The notes beneath the pieces were generated by a model, which made no database searches, was not told the DNA's origin, and saw only the letters and a program-made list of their open reading frames with translations. This document shows positions 26,891 through 37,399 of a stretch of DNA of 64,000 bases, one piece after another (the stretch's first letter is position 1; each line of letters starts with the position of its first letter). The stretch covers positions 82,837 to 146,836 of the forward strand of contig BQMO01000010.1 in assembly GCA_022180725.1 (NCBI GenBank), read 5' to 3'. A program made the translations under genes and the position numbers. The DNA is from Phycisphaerae bacterium (GTDB taxonomy: Bacteria > Planctomycetota > Phycisphaerae > Phycisphaerales > UBA1924).

Positions 26891-29340
26891 TCGGGCACCT
26901 CGTCTGCTCGCAGGCGATTACTCAGGTGTTCCTGGACGGGAGGCGCTTCGTGCCAGCCGAAGACCTCCGGGAATTCAAGATGCCAGTGGAAGAAGCGGTA
27001 CTCCGCCGCGAGCCGCTTGATCTCGTCCTTGATCCAGGGCTGGACTGAGTGTGGGTTGCGCTCGATCTTGCGGAAGGTGTCTTCGGTGATGGCGTCCCAA
27101 TTGCCCGGGAGGCCGGGAACCGAGCCCGGGGCGTCGGTATCGTGCTTCCTCCAGACGAACGCGGCACACCAGGCGTCGGCGAGCAGCCGGGCGCTCTCGT
27201 AGGCTGAGCCTCGGACCGCAGCCGCGTACAGCTCCTCGTGACGCCGCACCGCATCCGGATCATCCTCCGGCTCCGCGGCGATGGACGCCAGCATCTCGGG
27301 CATGTTGCCGAGTTTGAGCGTGTACCCGCGTTCGAAATACTCGGTGAGGGTCCCTTGACCAGCGGCCAGATCCTTGCGCTCCTGCTTGTTGCGCTTCTTG
27401 TAGTACGCCACGACTTTCTTGTCGTCGCCCGTTAGTGGTTCGAACGCGGCGTCGGGGATGCCCGCGGCCATGAGCGATGGCGTGGTCCCCAGCAGCGAGT
27501 TCCCGCACTTGATGTGGGCGTCGAGGAAGGTCAGGGGCTTGCCCGGCTCCATCGACTCCATCCACAGCGAGACCTTGCACAGTTCGACGGCCATCGGATT
27601 GAGGTCGACGCCGTAGACGCACCGCCGGATGACCTCGCGAAGGGCGTGCTGGTACATCAGCGGTGATGGCTCGCTTTCACCCTGCGAGTGGGCACGCGCC
27701 CGGGCGAGGTGACGGGCCAGTCGATGTGCCGCCCCCACCAGGAAGTGGCCCGATCCGCACGCAGGATCGCAGACGCGCAGGTTCAAGATCGCAGACTCAG
27801 CGTCCGCCCCGGCCTTGCCTTTGACGGCATCCGCGACGACCGGATCGAGGGCGGAATCGAGGAGGCACTGAACCAGTGAGTCCGGCGTGTAGTACGACCC
27901 GGATGTCTTTCGCTCGTTGCCGCTGAACTCGGCGAACGTGAACTTCGCACCGTCGCCGCTGATCTGCGGCGTGAGAGCCAGGAGGCTTTCGTACACGCCG
28001 CCCAGTTCCTCTGAGCCGAGGTTCTTGTAGTCCACCGGTCGCAACGTCTTGCCCTGGCGGGTGAATGCCAGATTGCGGATGGCTTCCAGGAAGTCGGCGT
28101 TGGTGAGCTCGCTCCCTCCATGCTCACCGAGATTCGAAGCGTTCAGATTGGCGGTGCTGCTCGGACTCCAGAGGAAACTGCCCAAGACGGGAAGGGCGAG
28201 TTGCCGCCTCGCGGCGTCGAAGCGGCGGTCGCCCGAGAGAGCCCCAACGAGCAGATTGAACTGCTGCCAGAGATCTCCGTGGCGGCTGCCGCGGATCTTG
28301 GAGGCGAGCTCTCGAAGCCTGGCGACGCTGTAATGGTCGAGGTAGCGGGCTCGAGCTTGCCGACCGGCCTCAGAGTCATCGCGAGGATGCAGGAACGGCA
28401 CGCCGTCCAGGGTGCGGTCTTCGGCGACGAACAGGAAGATCAGCCGATAGACCACACGGAGCAGTTCGCCGTGGAAGGCGGGAAGGGAGAGTCTGCCGCT
28501 GCGCAGTGCTTCGCGGAGCGCCGTGTTCTTGGGGTGCCCGACTAATCCCTGGCCGAGCGCCTGAAGGGCGTTCTCTACGCCGGCGCGGAGGTCACCGAGT
28601 GCCCTTGTTCCCTGCTCCTCGGCGATCTTGGTCCACTGCTCCAGCCAGCAGCTCTCGGGTTTGTCGCTGTCGAGCGGAACGAAGCGGGTGGCGTGGACCA
28701 TGAGCCACAGCACCACGAAGTCCGAGTAGACCTCGCCGGCCAACATGGACTCCAGATCGAACTCGAGGAACGACTGACGGGAAAGGGCTTGGTTGTCTCG
28801 AAGGATGCGCAGCTGCAGGCCGTTCGACAGGATGGCCCACATGTGCTTGTCGCTGCGGTTCAGGAATTCCTGGACGAGCCCGTGGGGATTCGCGGCGGCG
28901 GCTCCCCGAACACCCGCGGCACGACGGTCAAGATTGAGATTGCATCCGACAAGGTGGACGGCCGTCGCCCCGTAGAAGCGGCTGATTGGATACGAGCGAC
29001 CATCAACCTCCGGTCCAGCCGTGGCGGGGAGGAGGCCGAAGCCAAGCTCGCGCAACAGTGGCAGCGACCACTTGTCATTGGTTAGACCGGTGCCGGGCTC
29101 GCCGGGAGGGAGGTTGTTCGCCGCGGAGCGGAAGTCCGCCCAGTGACGCCGCAGGCGATTCCACGACTGTGTGATCACCTCGTTCAAACGCTCGCCCGGT
29201 GGCAAGCCATAGTCCTCGGGCTTGGTGCCGGGCAAGGCGGCCTTCGGATCGACGACGCGGCGCAGGAGATCCGGAGGGAGCAAAGCACCCTCTGAACGGA
29301 TCGTCTGGAAATCGTGGGCGGTTCGTGCCATAGAGATCAC
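26887..29340 (-). CDS. Adenine methylase N-terminal half (Eco57I/DrmMI-like)
   Basis: At 817 aa from the GTG at 29340 (Met4 is a second option). Residues 1-430 form a helical domain typical of DrmMI and of Type IIG N-termini. Motif X is [10 protein letters not shown] (481-490), SAM-binding motif I is [16 protein letters not shown] (525-540) and the next strand is [18 protein letters not shown] (576-593). It ends soon after [12 protein letters not shown], the point just before motif IV (NPPY) in intact enzymes. The catalytic NPP motif is missing and lies in two later genes, so this chain supplies SAM binding. Confidence 0.85.
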   Translation of the reverse strand: MISMARTAHDFQTIRSEGALLPPDLLRRVVDPKAALPGTKPEDYGLPPGERLNEVITQSWNRLRRHWADFRSAANNLPPGEPGTGLTNDKWSLPLLRELGFGLLPATAGPEVDGRSYPISRFYGATAVHLVGCNLNLDRRAAGVRGAAAANPHGLVQEFLNRSDKHMWAILSNGLQLRILRDNQALSRQSFLEFDLESMLAGEVYSDFVVLWLMVHATRFVPLDSDKPESCWLEQWTKIAEEQGTRALGDLRAGVENALQALGQGLVGHPKNTALREALRSGRLSLPAFHGELLRVVYRLIFLFVAEDRTLDGVPFLHPRDDSEAGRQARARYLDHYSVARLRELASKIRGSRHGDLWQQFNLLVGALSGDRRFDAARRQLALPVLGSFLWSPSSTANLNASNLGEHGGSELTNADFLEAIRNLAFTRQGKTLRPVDYKNLGSEELGGVYESLLALTPQISGDGAKFTFAEFSGNERKTSGSYYTPDSLVQCLLDSALDPVVADAVKGKAGADAESAILNLRVCDPACGSGHFLVGAAHRLARHLARARAHSQGESEPSPLMYQHALREVIRRCVYGVDLNPMAVELCKVSLWMESMEPGKPLTFLDAHIKCGNSLLGTTPSLMAAGIPDAAFEPLTGDDKKVVAYYKKRNKQERKDLAAGQGTLTEYFERGYTLKLGNMPEMLASIAAEPEDDPDAVRRHEELYAAAVRGSAYESARLLADAWCAAFVWRKHDTDAPGSVPGLPGNWDAITEDTFRKIERNPHSVQPWIKDEIKRLAAEYRFFHWHLEFPEVFGWHEAPPVQEHLSNRLRADEVPE

Positions 29341-32165
29341 AGTTTCGGGAGAAGGACATAGGCACCGAGGATGTCCACGGGAAGCACGGGTTCGATGGTG
29401 ATGCGTCCCCGAGCCTTTGTCGCCTCACGGACCCGCTCGTGGGCGGCTAACTGTTCGGCCGCACGGGACTTGGCAATGACCGCAAGTGCCTGCTGGAGGG
29501 CAGGCAGGTCGTTCTCAAGCAGTGAGGCCTGCTGATCGATCGCTGTGCGCACAAGGTTCTTCGCCGGCGTCGCGGAGAGCAGCGCCTCGCTGGCTTCTGG
29601 AGCGAGCCAGCGAAGCTCCGAAGCCGCCCCGGTGCAGGCCAGCGGGACGGTTTCCTCGCAAAGGATGGTCTCCGAACCGGTCGACACGTGCAGGTGGTAC
29701 CGGAATCTGGCGACCAGGAGCGTCGTCCGAGTAATCACCGCTGCGGTCGACATCACGCCGCATCGACTAGCCACTGGGGGCGCATCCCGTGCAACAGGGT
29801 CCAGTGCTTGATCGATAGTCCACCCGGCCAAGCCCTCGATGATCGGGCTCGTCCTACCGAGGTACAGGTCATTGCCTTCGATGGGGAGTTCGAAGCGCCC
29901 CTCAAAGGAATCATCCCGACCGATAGCCTGGCGAAGCGCTCGCGGAGTCTCGGTGCTCAGGGAGACGCTGACCCGTCCGTTCTTGTCGGTGAAGGGGACG
30001 TTCGCGGCTCGCAAAAGCGACTTGAAGAACTCGGCCACGTCCGCGCTCTGCCCGATCGACGATCGAACGGCCTCGAGTTCTGCGGCGACGGCGTCCTTGT
30101 CCAAAGCGTGCTGGGCGAACCGCGAGCGGCTCGCGCGTTCCTTCTCACGCACATTCTCCCACGCAGCGTGGAACTCCTTGATCAGGGTCTTCTCGTTGGT
30201 ACCCATTTCGAAGAGCAGCGGCTGGTCATGTCCCGAGGCGCGCTCGCGGAACAAAGCTCCTTGGAACAGTGTCTGGGCGATCTGCTCGCTCGAACTTGGC
30301 ACCGCGACGGTGACGCCGAGATCGCTCTTGATGCTCTTGTGCTTACGAATGAGCACGTCGAGAATGACGCCGTCGATGGGGTTGTCGCGGCCGTAGTACG
30401 TCATGACCCGTACCTGCGGACTCTTCTGACCGAAGCGGTCCACGCGCCCCTCCCGTTGCTCGTGCCTCGTTGGATTCCAGCACAGGTCGTAGTGAACGAC
30501 CGCGTCAAACGCATGCTGCAGATTGACGCCCTCGGAGAGGCAGTCGGTGCACACCAACACGTACTCGCCCTCTTCCTTCACGAGTGCCTCGATCCGACTC
30601 TCGCGCTCCGCCGAAGGCAGCAAGCCGGTTACAGCTTCCACTCGCACCTTGTCGGAGAGTGCTTCTCGCACCTGCTTGCAGACGTACTCGGCGGTATCAA
30701 TGAAGCGGCAGAACACGATGGGTTTGAATCCGTCCTTGAGCAAGGCCCTGAGCTCCTTGATCAGGCCTTGCAGTTTCAGGTCCGAAGCGCCCTGCAATGT
30801 GTCCGCTCGCTTGGCAAACGCCAGCAGCTTGCGTCGGGTGGATTCGGAGTCGCCTTCAGACTCTGCCCCAGGGCTGAGATCAAGAACCGAGATCGCATCG
30901 CCTTCCTCCTCGTCAAGCACGCTCTGCCGGCCAACCTCGTCGATCTCATCGGTTTCCGCAGAGTCAACGGTCGCCCGGCTACGGAGCGTTGCGGCGGCCG
31001 CCGCGGGACTGGAAGACACGCACCGCAGCAGAGCCAATGCCGACCAGTACCGAACACGGCGGCGTCGGTTGTCATCCGACCCTTCCTCGACGAAGTCACG
31101 CACAAAGGCCAGAATGTCGTCGAAGAGATCGCGATACTCAGGGCTGAAGGAGTAGGTCTCTTCCTTGTCCAGCCGCGTGGGGAAAGTCGTATCAGTTTCT
31201 AGGTAGTGCCGGATATCAGCACGACGGCGCTGGACCAGGTGGCGGGCCAACTTCCGACGGACGGTGTCGCGTTCCTCCTTGGCGATGTCGCTCGGAAGAT
31301 CGAAGAACTCCTCATCAAGCAGGCCCAACAGCGACCGGAACGCCTGCTCGTTGCCGCTGTGGGGTGTGGCCGTGACGAGAACCACGTGGCGTTTGGAGTT
31401 GGAGGCGATCTTGCGGACCAGGTCGAATCGCTGCTGGCGGCTGCGGCCCACACCGCCGGCCAGCGTGCATCCGTGCGCTTCATCGACAATCACAAACTCG
31501 GGGCACTTGAGCTCAAAGTCGGCAGCACGCCGGTCGCTCTTGATGAAGTCGGTCGAGACGATGGTGAATTGGTGGCGGTCGAAGACCGAGACACCGATGG
31601 GAAGGTCTCGCTCCAGTCGCTGAATGGTGCTACTGAGCACGAGCTCCGCCTCGATATGGAACTTGGTCGCGAGCTCCTTCTGCCACTGCTCCGCGAGGTG
31701 CGGCGGGCAAAGAACCGCAATACTGCGGATCTCGCCGCGATCAAGCAACTCCCGGGCGACGAGCGCGGCCTCCACGGTCTTTCCGATGCCGACATCGTCT
31801 GCGATCAACAACCGTACCGGGTCGAGCTTCAACGCCATCATCAAGGGCACGAGCTGGTATGGTCGGGGCTCAACTGCAATACGGGCAAAGCTGCGGAAGG
31901 GCCCGGCCGCGGCACGCGTCGAAAGCCGTGCTGCCTCTCGCAGCAGGCGGCCCGAGGCGAAATCGCCCACGTGTTCACGTGACGGCAGCGGGAAGGTCGC
32001 GGACTCCACAGGTTCCACCGAGGGGAGGATGCCCACGATCTCCTCGTCCAGGCCGCCGACAGGGCGTGCGAGCAACAGCTCATCGCTCGAGTCGGGGAGG
32101 ACCACCCACTCACGTCCACGCGAGCGGATGAGGGTTCCCGGTTTGGATAGAGAGGCGGTACTCAT
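29337..32165 (-). CDS. DrmD-like SNF2 helicase
   Basis: A 942-aa protein. The opening GTLIRSRGREWVVLPDS, followed by the Walker A in LLIADDVGIGKTVEAALV (Walker A about 124-130), DEAH (228-231) and the helicase-C signature (FDAVVHYDLCWNPTRHEQRE, then GRVDRFGQKSPQV) identify an SNF2/Swi2 ATPase. The N-terminal pattern closely resembles DISARM DrmD. Such motors translocate on double-stranded DNA and may feed DNA to the methylase or nucleases. It lies between the DUF1998 helicase and the methylase N-half with 4-bp overlaps at both ends. Confidence 0.87.
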   Translation of the reverse strand: MSTASLSKPGTLIRSRGREWVVLPDSSDELLLARPVGGLDEEIVGILPSVEPVESATFPLPSREHVGDFASGRLLREAARLSTRAAAGPFRSFARIAVEPRPYQLVPLMMALKLDPVRLLIADDVGIGKTVEAALVARELLDRGEIRSIAVLCPPHLAEQWQKELATKFHIEAELVLSSTIQRLERDLPIGVSVFDRHQFTIVSTDFIKSDRRAADFELKCPEFVIVDEAHGCTLAGGVGRSRQQRFDLVRKIASNSKRHVVLVTATPHSGNEQAFRSLLGLLDEEFFDLPSDIAKEERDTVRRKLARHLVQRRRADIRHYLETDTTFPTRLDKEETYSFSPEYRDLFDDILAFVRDFVEEGSDDNRRRRVRYWSALALLRCVSSSPAAAAATLRSRATVDSAETDEIDEVGRQSVLDEEEGDAISVLDLSPGAESEGDSESTRRKLLAFAKRADTLQGASDLKLQGLIKELRALLKDGFKPIVFCRFIDTAEYVCKQVREALSDKVRVEAVTGLLPSAERESRIEALVKEEGEYVLVCTDCLSEGVNLQHAFDAVVHYDLCWNPTRHEQREGRVDRFGQKSPQVRVMTYYGRDNPIDGVILDVLIRKHKSIKSDLGVTVAVPSSSEQIAQTLFQGALFRERASGHDQPLLFEMGTNEKTLIKEFHAAWENVREKERASRSRFAQHALDKDAVAAELEAVRSSIGQSADVAEFFKSLLRAANVPFTDKNGRVSVSLSTETPRALRQAIGRDDSFEGRFELPIEGNDLYLGRTSPIIEGLAGWTIDQALDPVARDAPPVASRCGVMSTAAVITRTTLLVARFRYHLHVSTGSETILCEETVPLACTGAASELRWLAPEASEALLSATPAKNLVRTAIDQQASLLENDLPALQQALAVIAKSRAAEQLAAHERVREATKARGRITIEPVLPVDILGAYVLLPKL

Positions 32166-35100
32166 GCTTTGGCCTTGCCGAACACGTCCGGATGTCCGCG
32201 GAAAACTGCGGCCCAGTCGTTCTCATGGTGGAATCGAATGACGACGTACCCCAATTCCTGCAGCCTCCGTGTGATGGTCTCATCCGCTCGGAGTTGCTCG
32301 GGTGTGTCGTGAGGCGGACCGTCAATGTAGATCACCACGTTGTGGTCCGCGTAGTAGAAATCTGGCCGTGTTGAAGCGGCCTCGATCAAAAACTGGGCGT
32401 CGCTCGGTGGGGTGAGCGAAAGGGCGTCGAGTTGATCAAGCCATTTCTTCTCGAGGCCGCTGTCGCATCGCTTGCGCAGCGCCAGCATACGCTCCGCCCG
32501 TGATCCCATCCCGCCTGCCGGCTTGCACACCGCACGCGTCAGCTGCTTGAGGATGTCCCGTACCAGGAATCGGTCCAAAACGTGGTGGTCCGGTTGATTG
32601 CCATAATCCAGGAGGCAGGAGTAGCAGGCCTTTCCGCAGGTCGCGCAGCCCAGGTCGTGAAGAGTGTCCGGATCGAAATGGGCCAACGCGAGGGCGGTTC
32701 GCGCGACCGCCGGAATTACTGTCGGATCGTCAACAAGCTGGCGCAGCACGCCCGCGCCGCCCTCCGATGCCTCGTAGAACAGGATCTCATTCCGGGTCTT
32801 CGATGATGGCACCGCCTCGCAGGCCAGTTCCCTGCCTTCGAGCTGGAAGTGCTGCTGAACGGCCTGCTTGAGAACGGCCTGCAGGCTCGCCATCACCGGA
32901 AGGGGCGGAGTGGGTTCGAATCGCATAACCAGCGCGTTCTTCGTGTCTGTGACAAACGGGACCACCCGTACCTGGCCGCCCGCGTTCGCGTCCGCGGCAT
33001 CGTCCGGGTCAACCGCATTCGTTGCCCAGTATCCGCGCTCGAGGTCGAGCAGGAACCCCGGCGGCTGATCGTCACCTTGCGTCGCCCATCCGAGGTTGAT
33101 GCGGTACAACGTGGCAGAATCGCCATAGCTCACCCTCATCGCCAGGACGTTGTCAACCAGCACCTCCGCGTCCCTGCGATCGAGCTTGCCGCCCACGTCG
33201 GGAAACCGGTAAGCGATCTTGATCCGATACCCGAACCGCTTGCGTTCTTCCTCATCGCAAGTGATGCGTTGGGCAAGCTTGACGCTCACGTTCTGGAGTT
33301 GCACCAGACTCTGAATCACGCTCTCCGCGCCGAGACCAGCCCCACACCGTTCGCAAACTTCCGCGAGGTTGGCGCCGTGCTCCAGGTGCGCGTAGCCGCA
33401 CCGCTCGCACCGCTTCATCGTGGCCGTTGGGAGGGTGCGGGTGTCTTCGATACTCTCCGAGCCGAAGTCGAGGTTCACCTTATAAACCCGGTACCTCGCC
33501 CCTTCGTGGTAAATGAGCGCCCGCGGACCGAACTCCGAGATCGCCAAAAACCTCGGCCGGGAAACGAACTCGTCTCGACCCTTCCGGCCCCGGCGGGCCG
33601 GCACGAACGCTGATAGGGGCAACCGCGGGAAGTTGTACCCGGGCAAGAACCCTTCCGCGGCCAGATACCGATAGGAGTAAAAGTCGCCCTCGTAGATGCC
33701 CTCCGCCTCCGTCAGAAGCTTGATTTGGCTCTCCGCTTGGGCCCGGAGTCTTCGTGAGTGTGCCCGCTCGGGCTCAGGCCGGGAGTGGTCGCCGATGATC
33801 CGGTGGTGAAGCTCACGCTGCCGGACAGCGGATCGATACAGATCTCGCCAGCGCTCACAGGCAGAGTCGAAGCTCCGCTCAAGCTGATCGAGAATCTCTT
33901 TCGTCCAGTCGCTGTGGAACCAGGTCGACTGCGCGATGTACCCCCGAATGCCGTCCACCAGCTTGTTCGCTCGGTCGAGCGCCGTGGCTCTGGAGGCTGG
34001 ATTCAGCAGCGCCCTGCGCACCTGGTCCTTCACCGGCAGGAGAATCTTGCCGTCCTCGTGCGTGACATCCAGTACGCCCGTGAGCGTCTTGCCGAGATCT
34101 GGCTTGGCTACCTCCATCCACACCGCGTGGACGTGCGCTTTGACAAGGTCGCGGTTGCAGAGGTCAATTCGAGGCGGCGCGACTGATCCCGCGACCATGT
34201 CGGTTGGCTTCCGGAAGTAGTACTGATCGTGGGGGCTTCGTCCGGCGCAGTAGGTGTAGACGAGCGCCGGCTGCCCGCCGCGGCCTGCGCGTCCACTGCG
34301 CTGCGCATAGTTCGCGGGTGTCGGCGGCACGTTTCGAAGGTTGACCACGTTGAGCTGCGCGATGTCGACGCCGAGCTCCATCGTTGGCGAACAGAACAAC
34401 AGCGGTAGGTCGGCACTCCGGAACCGATCCTCCCGCTCCACCCGGTCTTCCGACGCGACCTGGGCTGTGTGCTCCCGAGCTTCGAGGAGGCACTTCAGGT
34501 CGACAAAGCCCTTGTAGCAGTCGACGAAGTACTCGTTGACTTCGGGAGGAATTTCACCCGCCTCGATCAGTCGCGTCCGGTCAACAGGCCGCACCGTGCC
34601 CGTGCCCGCGATCCAGCGGAGTGCGTCGTGGTTAATCTGGTAGCCCGGGATGTCTCCGCTTCTCACCTGTTCGAGGATTCCGTACCGACGGAGCACCAGG
34701 AACAGGTACCGGATTACCGCGTCGACATCGTCCCGCCTCAGGGCCTGGCCAGCAGGCGCGAACGGTTGCATCGTGCGCCGCACGTATCGACCGAAGCCGC
34801 CGTACGACGACACGAAGAACCCGTATTCGGAGCCCTGCTTTGGCCGGGGATAGGCCACCACTGACGACGTGAGTTCCCGGTTGTCCTCCAGGTGCCACAC
34901 CGTCCCTTCGAGAAGGCGGGGGTTGGTCTGTTCGACCAAGTCTCTCTGTTTCTGGAAATCGAGCACGTCGACCTTCACGGCCAGCGAGCGCCGCAGGATG
35001 TCAAGGAGCGTCCGCACGATCTCCTCGCGAACCTCGGGCGTGCATACTCGGAGCGTGTCCGGCACCCCCACTGCGACCTCTTCGACCCCGTTGGGTCTAT

Positions 35101-37399
35101 GCGTAAGCCCCTGCTCCCAGAGCCCGCGGTCACTCAACAGCCCGTCCGGCCCGGATAGGCCTTCGTATTCGAACTGCAGCAGCCCGCAGTCCTCCAGGTT
35201 GGGTGCGGTGACGCGCCATCCACGCTGGAGGTCACGGTATAGGTAGTAGTCGATAACGCGGCGCAAGGCGTCGTTGGTTGCGTGGCGCGCGGGTCCCCGC
35301 ACATCCGGGTCGGCCGCGTAGTCATCGAACCGCAGCGAGAGCGCATCGAATACCCCACGGGAGAGTTCCGCATGCCGCAGCCCATCTGACCCGCGCCCTG
35401 ATGCGGCCTTGAAAAGGGCTGAGCGGAGGAGCGCTACCTGGGCGAAGTCGTTGAAGTGACCAGCTTGAAGCGACGCGTCCTGGCGGTTGTCTGTGAAGCT
35501 GAGAAGTTTCCGGGCCTGCGGCTCCAGTTTCGCGTCGCCCTGGAGTTCGATGAGGGCGCGAACCGCCAACACAGTCGTGGCCGTGCTGCGGTTGTCGACG
35601 CCAAGCGTACCCAGCTTGGCCCTTTCGGACCGCTGACTTTTCGTGTACGCGACTCCGCATCCGGGGTCGAGGCAAAACAGGAAGTTGTCCACGATCAGTG
35701 CAGCACGCATGCCGTCACCCTCGGATACAACGCGGCCGTCCGGCGCTACCCAGACGGCCTCAGGAACGTCGGCACGGGCGTCTGGGCGGATTCTCTCAAC
35801 GCCCCTGGCTGTGGTCTCCTTCAGAAACGCAGGTAGACGCTCCAACAGGACCTGGCCTTCTCCATCCGGCCAGGGGGACTCTTCGGAGATGTAGAGGTAG
35901 CCTTCACGCCGGTCGTCCGACTTCTCCGTTGGACGGTCGTCCCGGGCCAGCAACCTGCGGCCACTCTTGTCCGACAGGATTGACACGCGGCAATACGCGC
36001 ATCCGCATTGCCGGCAAAAAACGAGCGGGAACATTGGCTTGTCCGGCTCGCCGGGCTTGGCGACCTGCTTGGACATCTCGAGGTGTCGCACCGACCGTGG
36101 CTCCATCGTCGTCCAAACCGTGTCGCCCCTGGTCAGAAACTGATGGAGCCGGAATGCGAAGACGGGGAAGCGACTAGACTCGCTCCGCCTGAGCGTTGAG
36201 CCCCGCAGCAGGAACCTGCGTAGTACCTCTTCGCAGTTGTTGCGGTCGATGCCGGTGAGTTCCGAGAGAGATGCGGACGCGCTGTCCTCGCCCTCCAACG
36301 GGCGGGGTGCCTGGCGGACGTACCGGCCCGTGTCGGGCTCGGTCCGCACACCAAAGGTGGACTCGATCCATGACGCGAGTGGGTGGGCACAGAACTCGGC
36401 ATAGGAGTCCGGCGGCGACTCGTTCGAATCAAGGACTCGGGTGAGCTCGGCCTTTGAATCGGCGTCGGCGAAACTCCGCTCTGGAGTCGCTCGCTCCAGG
36501 GTCTCACCGATCACTTGTGTCTCATCGAAGGGTGTTCCGAAGAGCGTCGTGGCGACCTTGGCGACCTCACGCTTCTGATCAGTAGAGCTGCCCTGGCTCG
36601 CCATCGTCGCCGACGTGCCTATGCAGATGATGTCGTGGCCCCCGAACGCGAGACGGCACCTGCGGATGAGCATCGCTATGTCGGCGCCTTGCCTTCCGCG
36701 GTACGTGTGCAGTTCATCGAACACCAGGAACCTCAAGCCCTGCGCGGCCCGCACCAGTTCGCGATCCTCCGTGCGCGTGAGCAACAACTCGAGCATCATG
36801 TAGTTCGTGAGCAGCACGTCCGGGGGATTGCTGCGGATGGCGTTGCGCTCATCGCCCTTCTCCTGCCCGGTAAACCTCGCAAACCGGACCGGAGGATTGT
36901 CCTTCCCCAAGAACTTCCCGAGTTCCTCGGCCTGGCTGTTGGCGAGTGCGTTCATCGGGTACACGACAATGGCCTGAATGCCGCGCCCGGCACCTCGCCG
37001 AAGCACATGGTCGACGATCGGGATGATGTACGTGAGACTCTTGCCGGACCCAGTTCCGCTGGTAAGCACGTATGACATGCCATCCCGAGCCTTGCGGATC
37101 GCGTCGGTTTGGTGCTGGTGAAGGACAAGTGGGCGTCCGCTGTGGTCCTGCGGGCCTTTGTCAATCGCGAAGATCCGGGAGCAGTCCTGATGGAGCGTGC
37201 CCTCGGCTACCAGGTCTTCAACCCTGCCGCCGGGCCTAAAGGTCGGATTCAGCTGCAACAACGGCGCGGGCCATAGAGCCCCGTCATTCAGCCACTGCTT
37301 GACCTTGGCGTCAACTTGAGCGTCAGCGATCTTAATGAAGCTCTGGGTATAGGCGTCGTAGTCCTCGACCAGCCGCTTGCGTAGATCGAACACGTTCAT
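32162..37399 (-). CDS. DEAD/DEAH helicase with DUF1998 and C-terminal nuclease-like domain
   Basis: A 1745-aa protein. Motif I is TSGTGSGKS (113-121), DELH is at 228-231, GTSATM at 261-266, and motifs V-VI are FCSPTMELGVDIAQLNVVNL and YAQRSGRAGRGGQPA. Cysteine pairs CRQCGCAYC and CERCGYAH...CERCGAG flank a long middle, and the DUF1998 cysteine cluster GCATCGKACYSC lies near residue 1590. The last 100 residues look like a Vsr/DUF559-type nuclease (RPDFYYADHNVVIYIDGPPH, then LQELGYVVIRFHHENDW). This one chain combines the DrmA-type helicase and the DUF1998 part that DISARM carries as separate DrmA and DrmB. Confidence 0.85.
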   Translation of the reverse strand: MNVFDLRKRLVEDYDAYTQSFIKIADAQVDAKVKQWLNDGALWPAPLLQLNPTFRPGGRVEDLVAEGTLHQDCSRIFAIDKGPQDHSGRPLVLHQHQTDAIRKARDGMSYVLTSGTGSGKSLTYIIPIVDHVLRRGAGRGIQAIVVYPMNALANSQAEELGKFLGKDNPPVRFARFTGQEKGDERNAIRSNPPDVLLTNYMMLELLLTRTEDRELVRAAQGLRFLVFDELHTYRGRQGADIAMLIRRCRLAFGGHDIICIGTSATMASQGSSTDQKREVAKVATTLFGTPFDETQVIGETLERATPERSFADADSKAELTRVLDSNESPPDSYAEFCAHPLASWIESTFGVRTEPDTGRYVRQAPRPLEGEDSASASLSELTGIDRNNCEEVLRRFLLRGSTLRRSESSRFPVFAFRLHQFLTRGDTVWTTMEPRSVRHLEMSKQVAKPGEPDKPMFPLVFCRQCGCAYCRVSILSDKSGRRLLARDDRPTEKSDDRREGYLYISEESPWPDGEGQVLLERLPAFLKETTARGVERIRPDARADVPEAVWVAPDGRVVSEGDGMRAALIVDNFLFCLDPGCGVAYTKSQRSERAKLGTLGVDNRSTATTVLAVRALIELQGDAKLEPQARKLLSFTDNRQDASLQAGHFNDFAQVALLRSALFKAASGRGSDGLRHAELSRGVFDALSLRFDDYAADPDVRGPARHATNDALRRVIDYYLYRDLQRGWRVTAPNLEDCGLLQFEYEGLSGPDGLLSDRGLWEQGLTHRPNGVEEVAVGVPDTLRVCTPEVREEIVRTLLDILRRSLAVKVDVLDFQKQRDLVEQTNPRLLEGTVWHLEDNRELTSSVVAYPRPKQGSEYGFFVSSYGGFGRYVRRTMQPFAPAGQALRRDDVDAVIRYLFLVLRRYGILEQVRSGDIPGYQINHDALRWIAGTGTVRPVDRTRLIEAGEIPPEVNEYFVDCYKGFVDLKCLLEAREHTAQVASEDRVEREDRFRSADLPLLFCSPTMELGVDIAQLNVVNLRNVPPTPANYAQRSGRAGRGGQPALVYTYCAGRSPHDQYYFRKPTDMVAGSVAPPRIDLCNRDLVKAHVHAVWMEVAKPDLGKTLTGVLDVTHEDGKILLPVKDQVRRALLNPASRATALDRANKLVDGIRGYIAQSTWFHSDWTKEILDQLERSFDSACERWRDLYRSAVRQRELHHRIIGDHSRPEPERAHSRRLRAQAESQIKLLTEAEGIYEGDFYSYRYLAAEGFLPGYNFPRLPLSAFVPARRGRKGRDEFVSRPRFLAISEFGPRALIYHEGARYRVYKVNLDFGSESIEDTRTLPTATMKRCERCGYAHLEHGANLAEVCERCGAGLGAESVIQSLVQLQNVSVKLAQRITCDEEERKRFGYRIKIAYRFPDVGGKLDRRDAEVLVDNVLAMRVSYGDSATLYRINLGWATQGDDQPPGFLLDLERGYWATNAVDPDDAADANAGGQVRVVPFVTDTKNALVMRFEPTPPLPVMASLQAVLKQAVQQHFQLEGRELACEAVPSSKTRNEILFYEASEGGAGVLRQLVDDPTVIPAVARTALALAHFDPDTLHDLGCATCGKACYSCLLDYGNQPDHHVLDRFLVRDILKQLTRAVCKPAGGMGSRAERMLALRKRCDSGLEKKWLDQLDALSLTPPSDAQFLIEAASTRPDFYYADHNVVIYIDGPPHDTPEQLRADETITRRLQELGYVVIRFHHENDWAAVFRGHPDVFGKAKA

